Source: Clostridium porci
GTDB taxonomy: Bacteria; Bacillota; Clostridia; Lachnospirales; Lachnospiraceae
Direction of reading: 5' to 3'
Length of the DNA stretch: 64,000 bases
Assembly (NCBI RefSeq): GCF_009696375.1
Contig: NZ_VUMD01000012.1
Location: 1-64,000, forward strand
In this document: positions 7,592-16,137 of the stretch, piece by piece
Position numbering within the stretch: the stretch's first letter is position 1
Layout: the number at the start of each line of letters is the position of its first letter
Notes under the pieces: generated by a model
What the model was told of the DNA's origin: nothing
Database searches by the model: none
What the model saw: only the letters and a program-made list of their open reading frames with translations
Program-made: the position numbers and the translations under genes

Positions 7592-7633
7592 ATGTATACA
7601 AGCGAAAAATGGCAAAAATATTTAGATACGTGA
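7592..7633 (+). CDS. Possible 13-residue leader peptide upstream of sipW
   Basis: A very strong SD (GGGGGAGGAAC) is placed correctly before ATG, giving MYTSEKWQKYLDT and then TGA. sipW starts 69 bases later with its own SD. No family is known for this minigene. A strong SD on such a short frame suggests a translated leader or a degraded gene start. Confidence 0.35.
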   Translation: MYTSEKWQKYLDT

Positions 7634-7702
7634 TAAGAAGAAAGATAGGTAGTTTGGTAGAGTAAAGAAAGCAGGCATAAAAGAGATTAGGAGGGAGGAT
7701 AG

Positions 7703-8269
7703 ATGCATTCGACAATTAGAAAAATATGGAATTGGGTGACAAGTGTTCTGGTGGCCGCAATCGTGGTTCTGGCAATCATGCTTGTTGGCATACGTGCAAT
7801 AGGGTTGACACCATACAGCGTACTCAGCGGAAGTATGGAGCCGAAATATCCGGTGGGATCGCTGATTTATGTGAAGAAGACGAATCCCCATAATATTAAG
7901 GTGGGAGATACTATCACCTTTGTATTGAATGAAGACCTGGCGGTTGCTACCCATGAGGTTTGGGATATTGATGAGGAACATACGTGCTTCTACACCCAGG
8001 GCATTGCCAATAAAGATGCAGACGGCAATATCATACATGACGGGAATCCAGTCCATTTCAATAATCTGATCGGCAAACCGGTGTTTTGTATACCGGGTCT
8101 GGGATATTTCACAGACTATGTCACCAGACCGCCGGGCATGTATCTAGCTGCTAGCATCGCATTGATATTGCTGATGCTGACCTTTGTCCCGGATCTGATC
8201 GATAAAGCGGATGAAATGGACAGGAAGAAAGAAGCAGAGAAAAAGAACACGGAAAAGCAGGAAAACTAA
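7703..8269 (+). CDS. sipW: SipW-type (ER-type) signal peptidase I
   Basis: SipW processes the special signal peptides of TasA/CalY-like fibre proteins at the outer face of the membrane. The protein has an N-terminal membrane helix (residues 12-34), the catalytic serine S44 in L-S-G-S-M-E-P, and a histidine at H84 (V-A-T-H-E-V). The usual bacterial lysine is at that place, so this is an ER-type enzyme. A second membrane helix lies near residues 146-163, followed by a Lys/Glu-rich cytoplasmic tail. The 188-residue length is normal. SD GGAGGGAGG is present. It heads a run of five likely substrates. Confidence 0.93.
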   Translation: MHSTIRKIWNWVTSVLVAAIVVLAIMLVGIRAIGLTPYSVLSGSMEPKYPVGSLIYVKKTNPHNIKVGDTITFVLNEDLAVATHEVWDIDEEHTCFYTQGIANKDADGNIIHDGNPVHFNNLIGKPVFCIPGLGYFTDYVTRPPGMYLAASIALILLMLTFVPDLIDKADEMDRKKEAEKKNTEKQEN

Positions 8270-8277
8270 AAAGGCGT

Positions 8278-8299
8278 ATTAAAGTTACAGAACTTTAAT
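8278..8299 (+). other. mRNA hairpin between sipW and the first fibre gene
   Basis: Nine perfect base pairs, ATTAAAGTT/AACTTTAAT, around an ACAG loop. There is no T-run, so it is more likely a stability or processing element that lets the fibre genes be expressed above sipW. Confidence 0.4.
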
Positions 8300-8355
8300 C
8301 GTAAAAAGGCAAAAATGAAGAGGGCACAAGGAGTGCAAGAAAGGAGAAATGAAGT

Positions 8356-8982
8356 ATGAAAAAGCAGATGATTGCAGGTATGGCGGCAGCTATGATTTGC
8401 GTGGGAGTAATTGGAGGGACCTTTGCATGGCTGACCAGTGAGGTAGAGACGGTGACGAATACCTTTACAGTAGGTAATGTTAATATCAGCCTGGCAGAGA
8501 CATCGACGCCGGATGACGATAAGGGTATTAAAGCTGGCACTGCATTAACAGGAGGAGGTTATAACTATAAGTTATTCCCAGGCTCTACTTATTCGAAAGC
8601 GCCTGTCGTAACTGTGACGGATACTAGCGAAACTTGCTATGTGTTTATTAAGGTAGAGAATGGAATTTCTTTAATTGAAACTGCAACGCAGGAAGATAAG
8701 ATTGCTGCTCAGATAACAAACAATGGGTGGGAAGAACTTAGCGGACATGATGGATATTACGTTTATAGCTCAATGATTGAAAATGATGCGGATGACAAAG
8801 CGCTTGAGGTATTTGATACCTTTACAATAGCTGGTACCGTTGACAATGATACATTGGCGGATTATGCAGATGCTGAGGTTGTAATTACTGCCTGCGCGAT
8901 CCAGGCTGAGGGATTTGCCACAGCAGAAGAAGCTTTTGCAGCTTGCCCAGCTGGTTTTACAGGGATTTCAGCTACAGAGTAA
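8356..8982 (+). CDS. TasA/CalY-like fibre protein 1 with SipW-type signal peptide
   Basis: 208 residues. The N-terminus MKKQMIAGMAAAMICVG begins a hydrophobic core ending in G-G-T-F-A-W-L-T, followed by N-T-F-T-V-G-N-V-N-I-S-L. This is the hallmark of SipW-dependent precursors. The mature part has the repeated family pattern F-P-G-S-T...V-x-V-T-D-x-S-E-T-C-Y-V-F-I-K-V and ends with I-Q-A-E-G-F...A-F-A-A-C-P. TasA-like proteins polymerise into extracellular fibres by strand exchange; polymerisation here is inferred. SD AAGGAG is 8 bases from the ATG. Confidence 0.85.
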   Translation: MKKQMIAGMAAAMICVGVIGGTFAWLTSEVETVTNTFTVGNVNISLAETSTPDDDKGIKAGTALTGGGYNYKLFPGSTYSKAPVVTVTDTSETCYVFIKVENGISLIETATQEDKIAAQITNNGWEELSGHDGYYVYSSMIENDADDKALEVFDTFTIAGTVDNDTLADYADAEVVITACAIQAEGFATAEEAFAACPAGFTGISATE

Positions 8983-9018
8983 TCCAATCTCTCTATAATT
9001 TAAACGCACGATTGGATT
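8981..9018 (+). other. Intergenic inverted repeat between fibre genes 1 and 2
   Basis: AATCCAATC (8981-8989) and GATTGGATT (9010-9018) form a nine-pair stem around a 20-base AT-rich loop that contains a TATAAT-like hexamer. It may separate expression of the first two fibre genes. Confidence 0.35.
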
Positions 9019-9041
9019 CCATGTGTAAGGAGATTTAGCTT

Positions 9042-9620
9042 ATGAAAAAGAAAACAGCAGCAATCTTAATGGCGATTGTCATGCTATGCAGTGGTGTTGC
9101 CGGAGCAACGGTTGCGTGGCTGGCAGCTCAGACTTCCGAGATTGTTAATACCTTTACCTACGGTGATATTAATCTGGAATTGACGGAAACGAAACCGGAA
9201 TTAGTGAATGGAGTCAGAACGGTGAAAATGATACCGGGAAGTACGATTGAAAAAGACCCGGCTGTTGTAGTAAAAGCAGGAAGTGAAGCTTGCTGGGTAT
9301 TTGTAAAGGTGGAGAAGGAACATAATCTGGATACATACCTTGATTATTCTATTGCTTCGGGATGGACAGAGCTTACCGGTGAGACTGGTGTTTATTATCG
9401 GGAACAGGAGAGTCTAGCAGAGGCAACAGCAGATGTGACGTATTACATTTTGACGGATAATCAAGTGACTGTATATGAGACAATTACAAAAGAGCAGTTG
9501 GAGTTAATTGGAAGCAGCACTCCAAAGCTGAAATTTACTGCATATGCAGTCCAGAAAGAAAACATCCATTCAGTGGCAGAAGCGTGGGCTAAAGTAGCTC
9601 CCGCAGCAACAACTCCGTAA
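9042..9620 (+). CDS. TasA/CalY-like fibre protein 2 with SipW-type signal peptide
   Basis: 192 residues. The signal region MKKKTAAILMAIVMLCSG runs into G-A-T-V-A-W-L-A and N-T-F-T-Y-G-D-I-N-L-E-L, the same 'A-W-L' subtype as protein 1. The mature part has M-I-P-G-S-T-I-E-K-D-P, W-V-F-V-K-V-E-K and ends L-K-F-T-A-Y-A-V-Q-K-E-N...A-E-A-W-A. SD AAGGAGA precedes the ATG. It was probably derived from protein 1 by duplication and then diverged. Confidence 0.85.
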   Translation: MKKKTAAILMAIVMLCSGVAGATVAWLAAQTSEIVNTFTYGDINLELTETKPELVNGVRTVKMIPGSTIEKDPAVVVKAGSEACWVFVKVEKEHNLDTYLDYSIASGWTELTGETGVYYREQESLAEATADVTYYILTDNQVTVYETITKEQLELIGSSTPKLKFTAYAVQKENIHSVAEAWAKVAPAATTP

Positions 9621-9666
9621 GCCTCTCTGGAGGATGGCGCTGACAAGCAGAAAGGCAAAGCAAACC

Positions 9667-10323
9667 ATGAAAAAGAAAAAAATAATGACGATTGCTCTGG
9701 CATTGTCTGTGGTATCGATTATCGCAGCAGGCGGTTCTCTTGCTTATTTCACAGATAAGGATCAGAAGGAAAATGTTTTCATCATGGGAAACGTTGATAT
9801 CGAGCTGGAAGAACAGTTCCAGCAAGATTCAAAGCTGATTCCCGGCGGCGAAAATATGAATCTGGTAGAGAAGATGGTTGATGTGAAAAATGCCGGCTCG
9901 GAAGATGCTTATGTAAGGGTACACATTGGGGTGCCAAAGGCTGCCGATCCCTGTATACATCTGGTAAAAGGCAAAGCGCCGGATAGCATTTCTTACCCGT
10001 GGGTATGGTCCGATGAAACATATGATGTTACCTATGAAAACAAGGATTATACAGTACATATGGCTACCTACCAGCGCAGGATGGCAGAAGAAGGAAAGAC
10101 GGTCATTCCGGCTATCGAGGCTGTTTATATGGACAGCGCTGTGACCAATACAACGATTAGTGAATTAAAAGATTATGGCGCCGTTGCGGATGGCAAGCTG
10201 GATATCAAAGTGATGGCAGAAGGCGTACAGGCGGAAGGGTTTGGGGACGCTGAGTCCGCGTTTGCTGCCGCATTTGGAGAGATCAGCGAAACAAACAACC
10301 CTTTTACAGGATATAGTAAGTAA
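9667..10323 (+). CDS. TasA-like fibre protein 3 with SipW-type signal peptide
   Basis: 218 residues from the ATG at 9667, which begins MKKKKIMTIALALS. An upstream in-frame ATG at 9634 has its GGAGG touching the start codon and adds 11 residues that do not fit a signal peptide. The signal region ends L-A-Y-F-T-D-K and is followed by E-N-V-F-I-M-G-N-V-D-I-E-L-E-E. This is the 'A-Y-F' subtype, closer to TasA proper. The pattern L-I-P-G-G...V-K-N-A-G-S-E-D-A-Y-V-R-V is clear. The end shares V-Q-A-E-G-F-G-D-A-E-S-A-F with protein 1. Confidence 0.85.
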   Translation: MKKKKIMTIALALSVVSIIAAGGSLAYFTDKDQKENVFIMGNVDIELEEQFQQDSKLIPGGENMNLVEKMVDVKNAGSEDAYVRVHIGVPKAADPCIHLVKGKAPDSISYPWVWSDETYDVTYENKDYTVHMATYQRRMAEEGKTVIPAIEAVYMDSAVTNTTISELKDYGAVADGKLDIKVMAEGVQAEGFGDAESAFAAAFGEISETNNPFTGYSK

Positions 10324-10460
10324 ATAAACAAGAGCGGCAATTATCTGGAAGGTGGTTACGGACGGTTGCCTGTCTCTGCAATATCGGATTTTGAGATGGA
10401 ACACACACCATTTTCATGGGGATGAAGTGACAGAGATAAAAAGGAAAGGTGGGAAGGGGC

Positions 10461-11021
10461 ATGAAAAAGAAAATCCTGATTCTGGCAGCAATCGCAGCAA
10501 CCGGTTCTTTTGGCGCCTATGGAACTCTGGCTTATTTTACAGCCACTGGAACTGAAAAAAATGTGATTACGGCGGGAACGGTTAATATTGAGCTCCATGA
10601 AGAAACCACCGATGGACAGCCATTTCCAGAAGATGGGATTCAGAATGTAATGCCCGGCCAGGTGGTAGATAAGATTGTGTTTGTAGAAAATACGGGAGAA
10701 AACCAGGCGTGGGTGCGAGTAAAGGTGGAGAAAAAGCTTGTAAGATCCGAACCGCCGGAGGATGAACATGCGGCAAAACAGTGTATTAAGCTAGATTTCA
10801 ATGATGCCCAATGGGTGGCGCATGACGGCTGGTTTTATTATAAGGACAAGGTCGATCCGGGAAAGAATACGGAAAAACTGTTCACGAAGGTGGAATTTTC
10901 CGGTGATGTGGGAAATGATCGTAAAAACAGTACGGTATTTATCGATGTGGCGGCGCAGGCAGTACAATGCGCGAACAATGGGGAGTCCGTAATGGATGCA
11001 GACGGATGGCCGGCAGAATAA
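10461..11021 (+). CDS. TasA-like fibre protein 4 with SipW-type signal peptide
   Basis: 186 residues starting at the ATG with GGGAAGGGG directly upstream; an in-frame GTG four codons earlier would overlap that SD. The signal region M-K-K-K-I-L-I-L-A-A-I-A-A-T-G-S-F-G ends L-A-Y-F-T-A-T, then N-V-I-T-A-G-T-V-N-I-E-L-H-E. It contains M-P-G-Q-V-V-D-K and V-E-N-T-G-E-N-Q-A-W-V-R-V-K-V. It is of the same 'A-Y-F' subtype as protein 3 and directly precedes the VWA adhesin gene. Confidence 0.85.
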   Translation: MKKKILILAAIAATGSFGAYGTLAYFTATGTEKNVITAGTVNIELHEETTDGQPFPEDGIQNVMPGQVVDKIVFVENTGENQAWVRVKVEKKLVRSEPPEDEHAAKQCIKLDFNDAQWVAHDGWFYYKDKVDPGKNTEKLFTKVEFSGDVGNDRKNSTVFIDVAAQAVQCANNGESVMDADGWPAE

Positions 11022-11043
11022 GCGGAGAAAGAGGTAGAGAAAG

Positions 11044-14000
11044 ATGAAAATGAGAAAATTGGTTTTACTCATGTTAAGCTTGGTTTTATTCATTTCGTTG
11101 ACGGCAAATTCTCCGATTAAAGCCCTTGCGCTTACCGGGAGGGCTGGTTGGCATGAAGATTCCGGCAGAAGTATTAAGATAGATTCAGATGATACGTCCC
11201 ACAGCCAGAGCTCGGATTCCGCTGTGTCGATAGACGATGATGACGTTTTGAATGATTCTGGAAGCGGAAGTGGAGAAGAAGGCGGAAGCGAAGAAGAAGG
11301 AGGAAGTAAAGAAGGGGGCGAAAGGGGAGAGGAAAGCGGAGCCGGAGCGGAAGGTGAAAGCAAGGAAGAGGGTGGAAGCGAAGAAGACGAAAGGGGAACG
11401 GAAAGCGGAGCCGGAGCGGAAGGCGGAAGCGAAGAAGAAGGAGGAAGTAAAGAAGAGGGCGAAAGGGGAGAGGAAAGCGGAGCCGGAGCGGAAGGCGGAA
11501 GCGAAGAAGAAGGAGGAAGTAAAGAAGAGGGCGAAAGGGGAGAGGAAAGCGGAGCCGGAGCGGAAGGCGAAAGCAAGGAAGAAGGCGGAAGCGAGACAGA
11601 TGTAAACCCTGATATTCCCCAGGATTCTGAAGGAGTGATTGATGATGAAAACGAGCCGAATCTATCGGATGGAGGAACTTCGTCAGCAGGCAACCATGCG
11701 GCTGGGATTATGTCAGCTTCCGAGAAGATAGAAAAAGAGGATGAGGCGAGTCCTTCGGAAGCCACTAAGCTTACTACAGAGGAAATAGATTCCATGGAAG
11801 TAGAAGAACTATATGAAATTCTTCTTGAAGATGGAACAGAAGAAGGCTGGAACCATGTTTTGGGCTTGATGACAGCGGAAAAACTGAATGAATTGATTGA
11901 GTATCTGATTGAAATAGGAGTAATTGAAGAACCGGAAGTAGAAGAACCGGAAACCGTGGAGGTAACAGATCCCGGCCCTTTTCTGGAGTTTATAGGTCCG
12001 AGGCGTATGATGACGAGAGCAGTTACGCAGACCAACTCGGAGGAAGATAAGGGGCTGTATTTGAATAAAACAGTAGAGACTGATAAACAAGGGAATCCCT
12101 TGCTCCGTCTGGAGGCCTATACTACTGGCAAGGTAACTACGGCTACGACCACAAATCCGCTGGATATTGTACTGGTTTTGGATCAGTCGGGAAGTATGGC
12201 CTGGGATTTTGGAGGTAATGATACGAATACGAATACAGAGAGACGCCAGTATGCGGTGAAGGAAGCGGTAAAGAACTTTATTAATGCAGTTTATGAAAAA
12301 ACGGCTGATGCGGATGGAAGTTTGTTAGTAGAAAATAGAATGGGAATCGTCACTTTTGGAACTACTGCAACATCCTTGCGTGGATTAACTGCTGTGGACG
12401 ACAATGGGAGAAATGATTTAATAGATGCAGTGAATGGGCTGCCAGATGTTCCCTCTGGTGCTACACGAATAGATTATGGTGTTGAGGAAGCAGCAGATAT
12501 GCTGGCGGATAGTGTTTATAATGAAAAGGTAGTTATTATATTTACCGATGGGGTACCTGCTGATCGCACGGAATTTAATATAGATATTGCCAATGGCGCT
12601 ATTGAAGCAGCCAATAAAATATCCGATGCGACGATTTATACAGTAGGTATATTTGGAGGTGCGAATCCAAATGAGTTACATGGGGCGTATTTTGATAGGG
12701 TAATTGATGCTTGGGATGTGGTGTGTTCAGGAGAAGTAGGCAGCATCTGGGGAAAATCTAATTTAAATGATTGGTTTTCTGGTGATGTGCTGGATATTGA
12801 TATTCCTGCTGGAAATCGATTTTTAAATTATCTATCCTCAAATTATGATGCAGAGGAAATAGGTATTGAGTCAGGAACATATGCACCTGAAACGGGGATA
12901 TATGAAGAAATGTTTGGTATTCAATTCCCAGTAGGAAATACTTCTGGTAAGGGATATCAGATAACCGAAAATTATGAAAGAAATCAAAATGACGAAGGAG
13001 GATTTGATAATTATTATTTAACAGCAGGTGATGCCGATTCCCTGAAAGAGATTTTCCAGACAATATCCGAACAAATTTCAACGCCGGATATTACGCTGGG
13101 AAGTGATACAATAATCAGAGATGTGATTTCACCGTATTTTATGCTTCCAGAAGGTACAAATGACAGTTCAATTAATTGTTACACTGTGCCGTGTACGGGT
13201 GGAAATAAAGAGGATGGATTTTCCTTTGACCAAAATAGAAAAATAGAATTATTAAATGTTTCTATTGATATACACGAAAAGACCATTGACGTAACCGGTT
13301 ATGATTTCAATGCAAATTTCGTTGCAGAGGAAGCAAAATCAGACGGCAGTCATGGAGAAAAGCTGGTTATTGAAATCCCAATTGAAGCTGATTATTCCTC
13401 AGGAACCTTTGGAGGCGAGGATTTTATCACCAATGATGCAGAGTCAGGCGTGTATCGGGAGACAGAAGAAGGCGTGGAAGAAAGCATTAAAGCGTTTAAC
13501 CAGCCGACGGCTTCTATTCCTGTGAGGTACTGCTTTGACGGCCAGGATATGACCATTTACCTTGGAAATGGAATAGATAGCTTGGAAAATCTTTTGGAAA
13601 GCTATGTAGCGGAGGGAGAAAGCTTTACTCCAGGAGAACCAGATAATGCAGGTGAGATTGCTAATAATGAAAAAGTCACTATTATTTATAAGATAACCTG
13701 TGCTGGAGAAGATTATTTTTATAAGGTGTCAGCAGGAACAAGAATCTCGGACGGCACATGGGTTACAGATATATCTGGAGCTACGGAAACAACACCGCCA
13801 TCTGCTTATCTGAAAGAAAAAAAGGAATGTACGATAAGCGCAGTTATTATTTCTGATGGTAATGCAAATAATAAAGCAAATGCGTTGTTTGAGGATACAA
13901 AGGATATAAGCACCACCGCTAATATATATGTATCCAAACCTCAGATTCCTTTCTCTGACAGCAGCATCTACCTGGGAGAAATGCCTGACTACAGCAAAAA

Positions 14001-14742
14001 CAGGCAGGGTGATATTGAATGGAGGGTTCCGTCAAGCGATATTCCTGTGGGAGAAACTTCCCCGGAGGCAGTGGGAACGTCTCCTGCTGTAACTATTACA
14101 GGTTATAGGCCTGCGTTTAATGTAGAAGGTGCTTTTGAAAAAGATACTGATGTAAAGGTAACGGAAGTAGTGGTTGGTTCATTGTCATTTGACATGGAAG
14201 ATTCAACGTCAGAAGATTATGGCGCAGACCATATTACATTTACTCATACAAGGTGTGGAGAAGTAGAAAATTGTGGTTTTGATCCGAATGCTCCGAATAA
14301 CGATAAGCAGTTCAGAGTTCATGTAAAACCCTGTACGCTTACAATAAAGAAAAGGGTGGACAAACTGGAAAATACCGGGCAGACATTTATCTTCAACGTA
14401 GAAGGTCCCAACAGCTCCCAATGGCAGGTAGCAGTAAAAGCAGCAGGAGAGACAACGCTGACAGGTCTGCCTATAGGTGAATATACAGTGACGGAGCTTG
14501 AGGACTGGTCGTGGCGCTATGAGGCTGAGAATGGTGGCGTTGCAGAGGCGGCGCTTTCAAAGGATGAGCCTAATGGCTCTGTAACGATTACAAATAGTCT
14601 GCAAACGAGTAAATGGCTGACTCATGAATGCTTGGTTACGAACACGTTTGATTCAATCGCATCAGATTCATCATTCACTGAGACGACAATCGTAGCAGAT
14701 GTGAAATCTTTGAGGGCTATGAGAGGAGAAAAGGAAGGATGA
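11044..14742 (+). CDS. Large VWA-domain surface adhesin with acidic repeat region and SpaA-like domain
   Basis: 1232 residues. A Sec signal peptide lies at the start (K-L-V-L-L-M-L-S-L-V-L-F-I-S, cleavage near residue 30). Residues ~80-184 are Glu/Gly/Ser repeats. A von Willebrand A domain begins near residue 374 with D-I-V-L-V-L-D-Q-S-G-S-M, so the metal-ion-dependent adhesion site D-x-S-x-S is intact. A long beta-rich middle follows. A prealbumin/SpaA-like domain occupies about residues 1098-1190 (T-L-T-I-K-K-R-V-D ... L-P-I-G-E-Y-T-V-T-E). No LPXTG or C-terminal membrane segment is present, so it is not sortase-anchored itself; it may join the fibre or another anchor. It overlaps the next gene by four bases. 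Confidence 0.82.
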   Translation: MKMRKLVLLMLSLVLFISLTANSPIKALALTGRAGWHEDSGRSIKIDSDDTSHSQSSDSAVSIDDDDVLNDSGSGSGEEGGSEEEGGSKEGGERGEESGAGAEGESKEEGGSEEDERGTESGAGAEGGSEEEGGSKEEGERGEESGAGAEGGSEEEGGSKEEGERGEESGAGAEGESKEEGGSETDVNPDIPQDSEGVIDDENEPNLSDGGTSSAGNHAAGIMSASEKIEKEDEASPSEATKLTTEEIDSMEVEELYEILLEDGTEEGWNHVLGLMTAEKLNELIEYLIEIGVIEEPEVEEPETVEVTDPGPFLEFIGPRRMMTRAVTQTNSEEDKGLYLNKTVETDKQGNPLLRLEAYTTGKVTTATTTNPLDIVLVLDQSGSMAWDFGGNDTNTNTERRQYAVKEAVKNFINAVYEKTADADGSLLVENRMGIVTFGTTATSLRGLTAVDDNGRNDLIDAVNGLPDVPSGATRIDYGVEEAADMLADSVYNEKVVIIFTDGVPADRTEFNIDIANGAIEAANKISDATIYTVGIFGGANPNELHGAYFDRVIDAWDVVCSGEVGSIWGKSNLNDWFSGDVLDIDIPAGNRFLNYLSSNYDAEEIGIESGTYAPETGIYEEMFGIQFPVGNTSGKGYQITENYERNQNDEGGFDNYYLTAGDADSLKEIFQTISEQISTPDITLGSDTIIRDVISPYFMLPEGTNDSSINCYTVPCTGGNKEDGFSFDQNRKIELLNVSIDIHEKTIDVTGYDFNANFVAEEAKSDGSHGEKLVIEIPIEADYSSGTFGGEDFITNDAESGVYRETEEGVEESIKAFNQPTASIPVRYCFDGQDMTIYLGNGIDSLENLLESYVAEGESFTPGEPDNAGEIANNEKVTIIYKITCAGEDYFYKVSAGTRISDGTWVTDISGATETTPPSAYLKEKKECTISAVIISDGNANNKANALFEDTKDISTTANIYVSKPQIPFSDSSIYLGEMPDYSKNRQGDIEWRVPSSDIPVGETSPEAVGTSPAVTITGYRPAFNVEGAFEKDTDVKVTEVVVGSLSFDMEDSTSEDYGADHITFTHTRCGEVENCGFDPNAPNNDKQFRVHVKPCTLTIKKRVDKLENTGQTFIFNVEGPNSSQWQVAVKAAGETTLTGLPIGEYTVTELEDWSWRYEAENGGVAEAALSKDEPNGSVTITNSLQTSKWLTHECLVTNTFDSIASDSSFTETTIVADVKSLRAMRGEKEG
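11281..11595 (+). repeat. 72-bp in-frame tandem repeats (polypurine tract) in the VWA gene
   Basis: Units lie at 11281-11352, 11353-11421 (69 bp, diverged), 11422-11493, 11494-11565 and a partial at 11566-11595. The third and fourth are identical, which points to recent duplication. The + strand is almost entirely purine, broken mainly by scattered C and a few T residues. Each full unit encodes 24 residues rich in Glu, Gly and Ser. Confidence 0.9.
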
Positions 14743-15359
14743 AAGGCGGAAGTAGGAAGAAAGTAGAGTCTTTTAGAATGAGACTGAAAAGGGGGATTCT
14801 GATTCCTGCTCTCGCTGCGGTCTTTCTTGCGGCAGGAATGGCCGGCGGTACCGTTGCATGGATGATTGCCGGTACGGATGAAGTTGTCAATACCTTTAAG
14901 CCTGTAGAGGTTACAGATGAAATCGAGGAAGTTTTTGATAATCAGATAAAAGAAAATGTAAAAATCAGAAATACAGGCGATATTGCTGCCTATGTAAGAG
15001 TGGTGCTTGTACCTGCCTGGGTAGACGCGGACGGAAATATTGCCGCGCAGAAGCCGGATGAAGGTGATTACGAGATAGATATAAATGAGACAGATTGGTT
15101 TTCTGTGGCTACTGATGGGATAACATTCTGGTATTGCAAGACGAACGTGGAAGCAGATGCAGAAAGTCCGGTGCTGATCAAGTCCTGCCGGCCGCTTGAT
15201 TCTGAACATGGTATGGACGGAAGCCCGCTCCATTTTCAGCTAAAAGTAATCTCATCTTCAATCCAGGCGGAGCCGGATCGCGCTGTTCATGAAGCTTGGC
15301 CGGCAGTGAAAGTCAGTGATGGTGAACTGGTGCTTGTAACATCAGGAGTCGGAAATTAG
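14739..15359 (+). CDS. TasA/CalY-like fibre protein 5 with SipW-type signal peptide
   Basis: 206 residues. A basic N-terminus of about 19 residues precedes the hydrophobic core I-L-I-P-A-L-A-A-V-F-L-A-A-G-M-A-G-G-T-V-A-W-M, then V-N-T-F-K-P. The 'A-W-M' end matches proteins 1 and 2. The mature part has V-K-I-R-N-T-G-D-I-A-A-Y-V-R-V and closes with F-Q-L-K-V-I-S-S-S-I-Q-A-E. The ATG overlaps the VWA stop (ATGA), and GGAGAAAAGGAAGG precedes it. The translational coupling suggests it is made in step with the adhesin and may be its partner or the fibre base. Confidence 0.8.
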   Translation: MKGGSRKKVESFRMRLKRGILIPALAAVFLAAGMAGGTVAWMIAGTDEVVNTFKPVEVTDEIEEVFDNQIKENVKIRNTGDIAAYVRVVLVPAWVDADGNIAAQKPDEGDYEIDINETDWFSVATDGITFWYCKTNVEADAESPVLIKSCRPLDSEHGMDGSPLHFQLKVISSSIQAEPDRAVHEAWPAVKVSDGELVLVTSGVGN

Positions 15360-15375
15360 AAGGAGGGCGTAAGGC

Positions 15376-16137
15376 ATGAGTAGATTAAAAAGCAGGCTGG
15401 CAGCCCTGGCTTTAACAGTCGTTAGCTCTGGTTCAATGGCATTTGCGGCAGCGGCGTCAGACAGTTCCGTAACCTATAAAGGAGGAGCTGAGAATTTCGT
15501 ATTTGTTCCCGGAAATACCGATCTGTTTCAGAATTTTAAGGGTGTAATGCCGGGAGATACCCTGACTCAGACGATTACGGTAAAAAATACAGTGAGTACC
15601 AGCCGCGGTGTGAATATTTATCTCAGAGCGGAAAGCTATGATGAGACGGCAGAGGCCTTTCTAAAACAGATGACGCTGATAGTAAAACAGGGAGAAACGA
15701 TATTGTCAGACGCATCTGCCGGCCAAAAGGGCGGGCTGACAGAGAATGTGAGCCTCGGTAATTTTTCAGCAGGAGAAGAAGCGCAGCTGGATGTGTCCTT
15801 GAAGGCTCCGCTGGAAATGGGAAATGAGTTCCAGGCGGCTTCGGCGGATATTGTTTGGGTATTCACTGCGGAGGAGATAACTGGCGGAGGTTCCAGCGGA
15901 GGTTCTTTGGGAGGTGGCTTCGGCGCAGGAAGAGGCTCTATTATTACAACGGGGTCTGTGATGATTCCGGAGGAACAGATTCCTTTGGCTCCTGCAGAAG
16001 AAATTCCTCCAAGCGGAAGGCTTCCTCAGACAGGTCAGCTTTGGTGGCCTGTACCGATTTTAGCGGCAAGCGGTGCTTTGTGCCTGAAGACAGGATTCAT
16101 AAGAGGAAAGGAACGAAGACAGGATGATGCGGACTAA
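15376..16137 (+). CDS. LPQTG-anchored surface protein of the filament locus
   Basis: 253 residues. A signal peptide ends near A-F-A-A-A-A-S. A beta-rich domain follows, with V-M-P-G-D-T-L-T-Q-T-I-T-V-K-N similar in layout to the fibre proteins. A Gly/Ser-rich linker sits at about residues 173-196. The sortase signal LPQTG is at residues 216-220, followed by a hydrophobic segment and a basic tail ending R-G-K-E-R-R. SD GGAGGG is present. Its stop overlaps the sortase gene by 14 bases. It is the only protein in the locus with a sortase motif, so it is the obvious wall anchor. Confidence 0.85.
   Translation: MSRLKSRLAALALTVVSSGSMAFAAAASDSSVTYKGGAENFVFVPGNTDLFQNFKGVMPGDTLTQTITVKNTVSTSRGVNIYLRAESYDETAEAFLKQMTLIVKQGETILSDASAGQKGGLTENVSLGNFSAGEEAQLDVSLKAPLEMGNEFQAASADIVWVFTAEEITGGGSSGGSLGGGFGAGRGSIITTGSVMIPEEQIPLAPAEEIPPSGRLPQTGQLWWPVPILAASGALCLKTGFIRGKERRQDDAD

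Noticed and set aside
11252-11605. 117-codon open frame in the repeat tract, + strand
   Set aside because: A shifted reading of the same purine repeat, giving Lys/Glu/Ala runs without an SD.
10791-12035. 414-codon open frame on the - strand
   Set aside because: It mirrors the polypurine repeat of the VWA gene and codes for Ser/Pro/Leu repeats only. The + strand frame has a signal peptide, VWA domain and SD.
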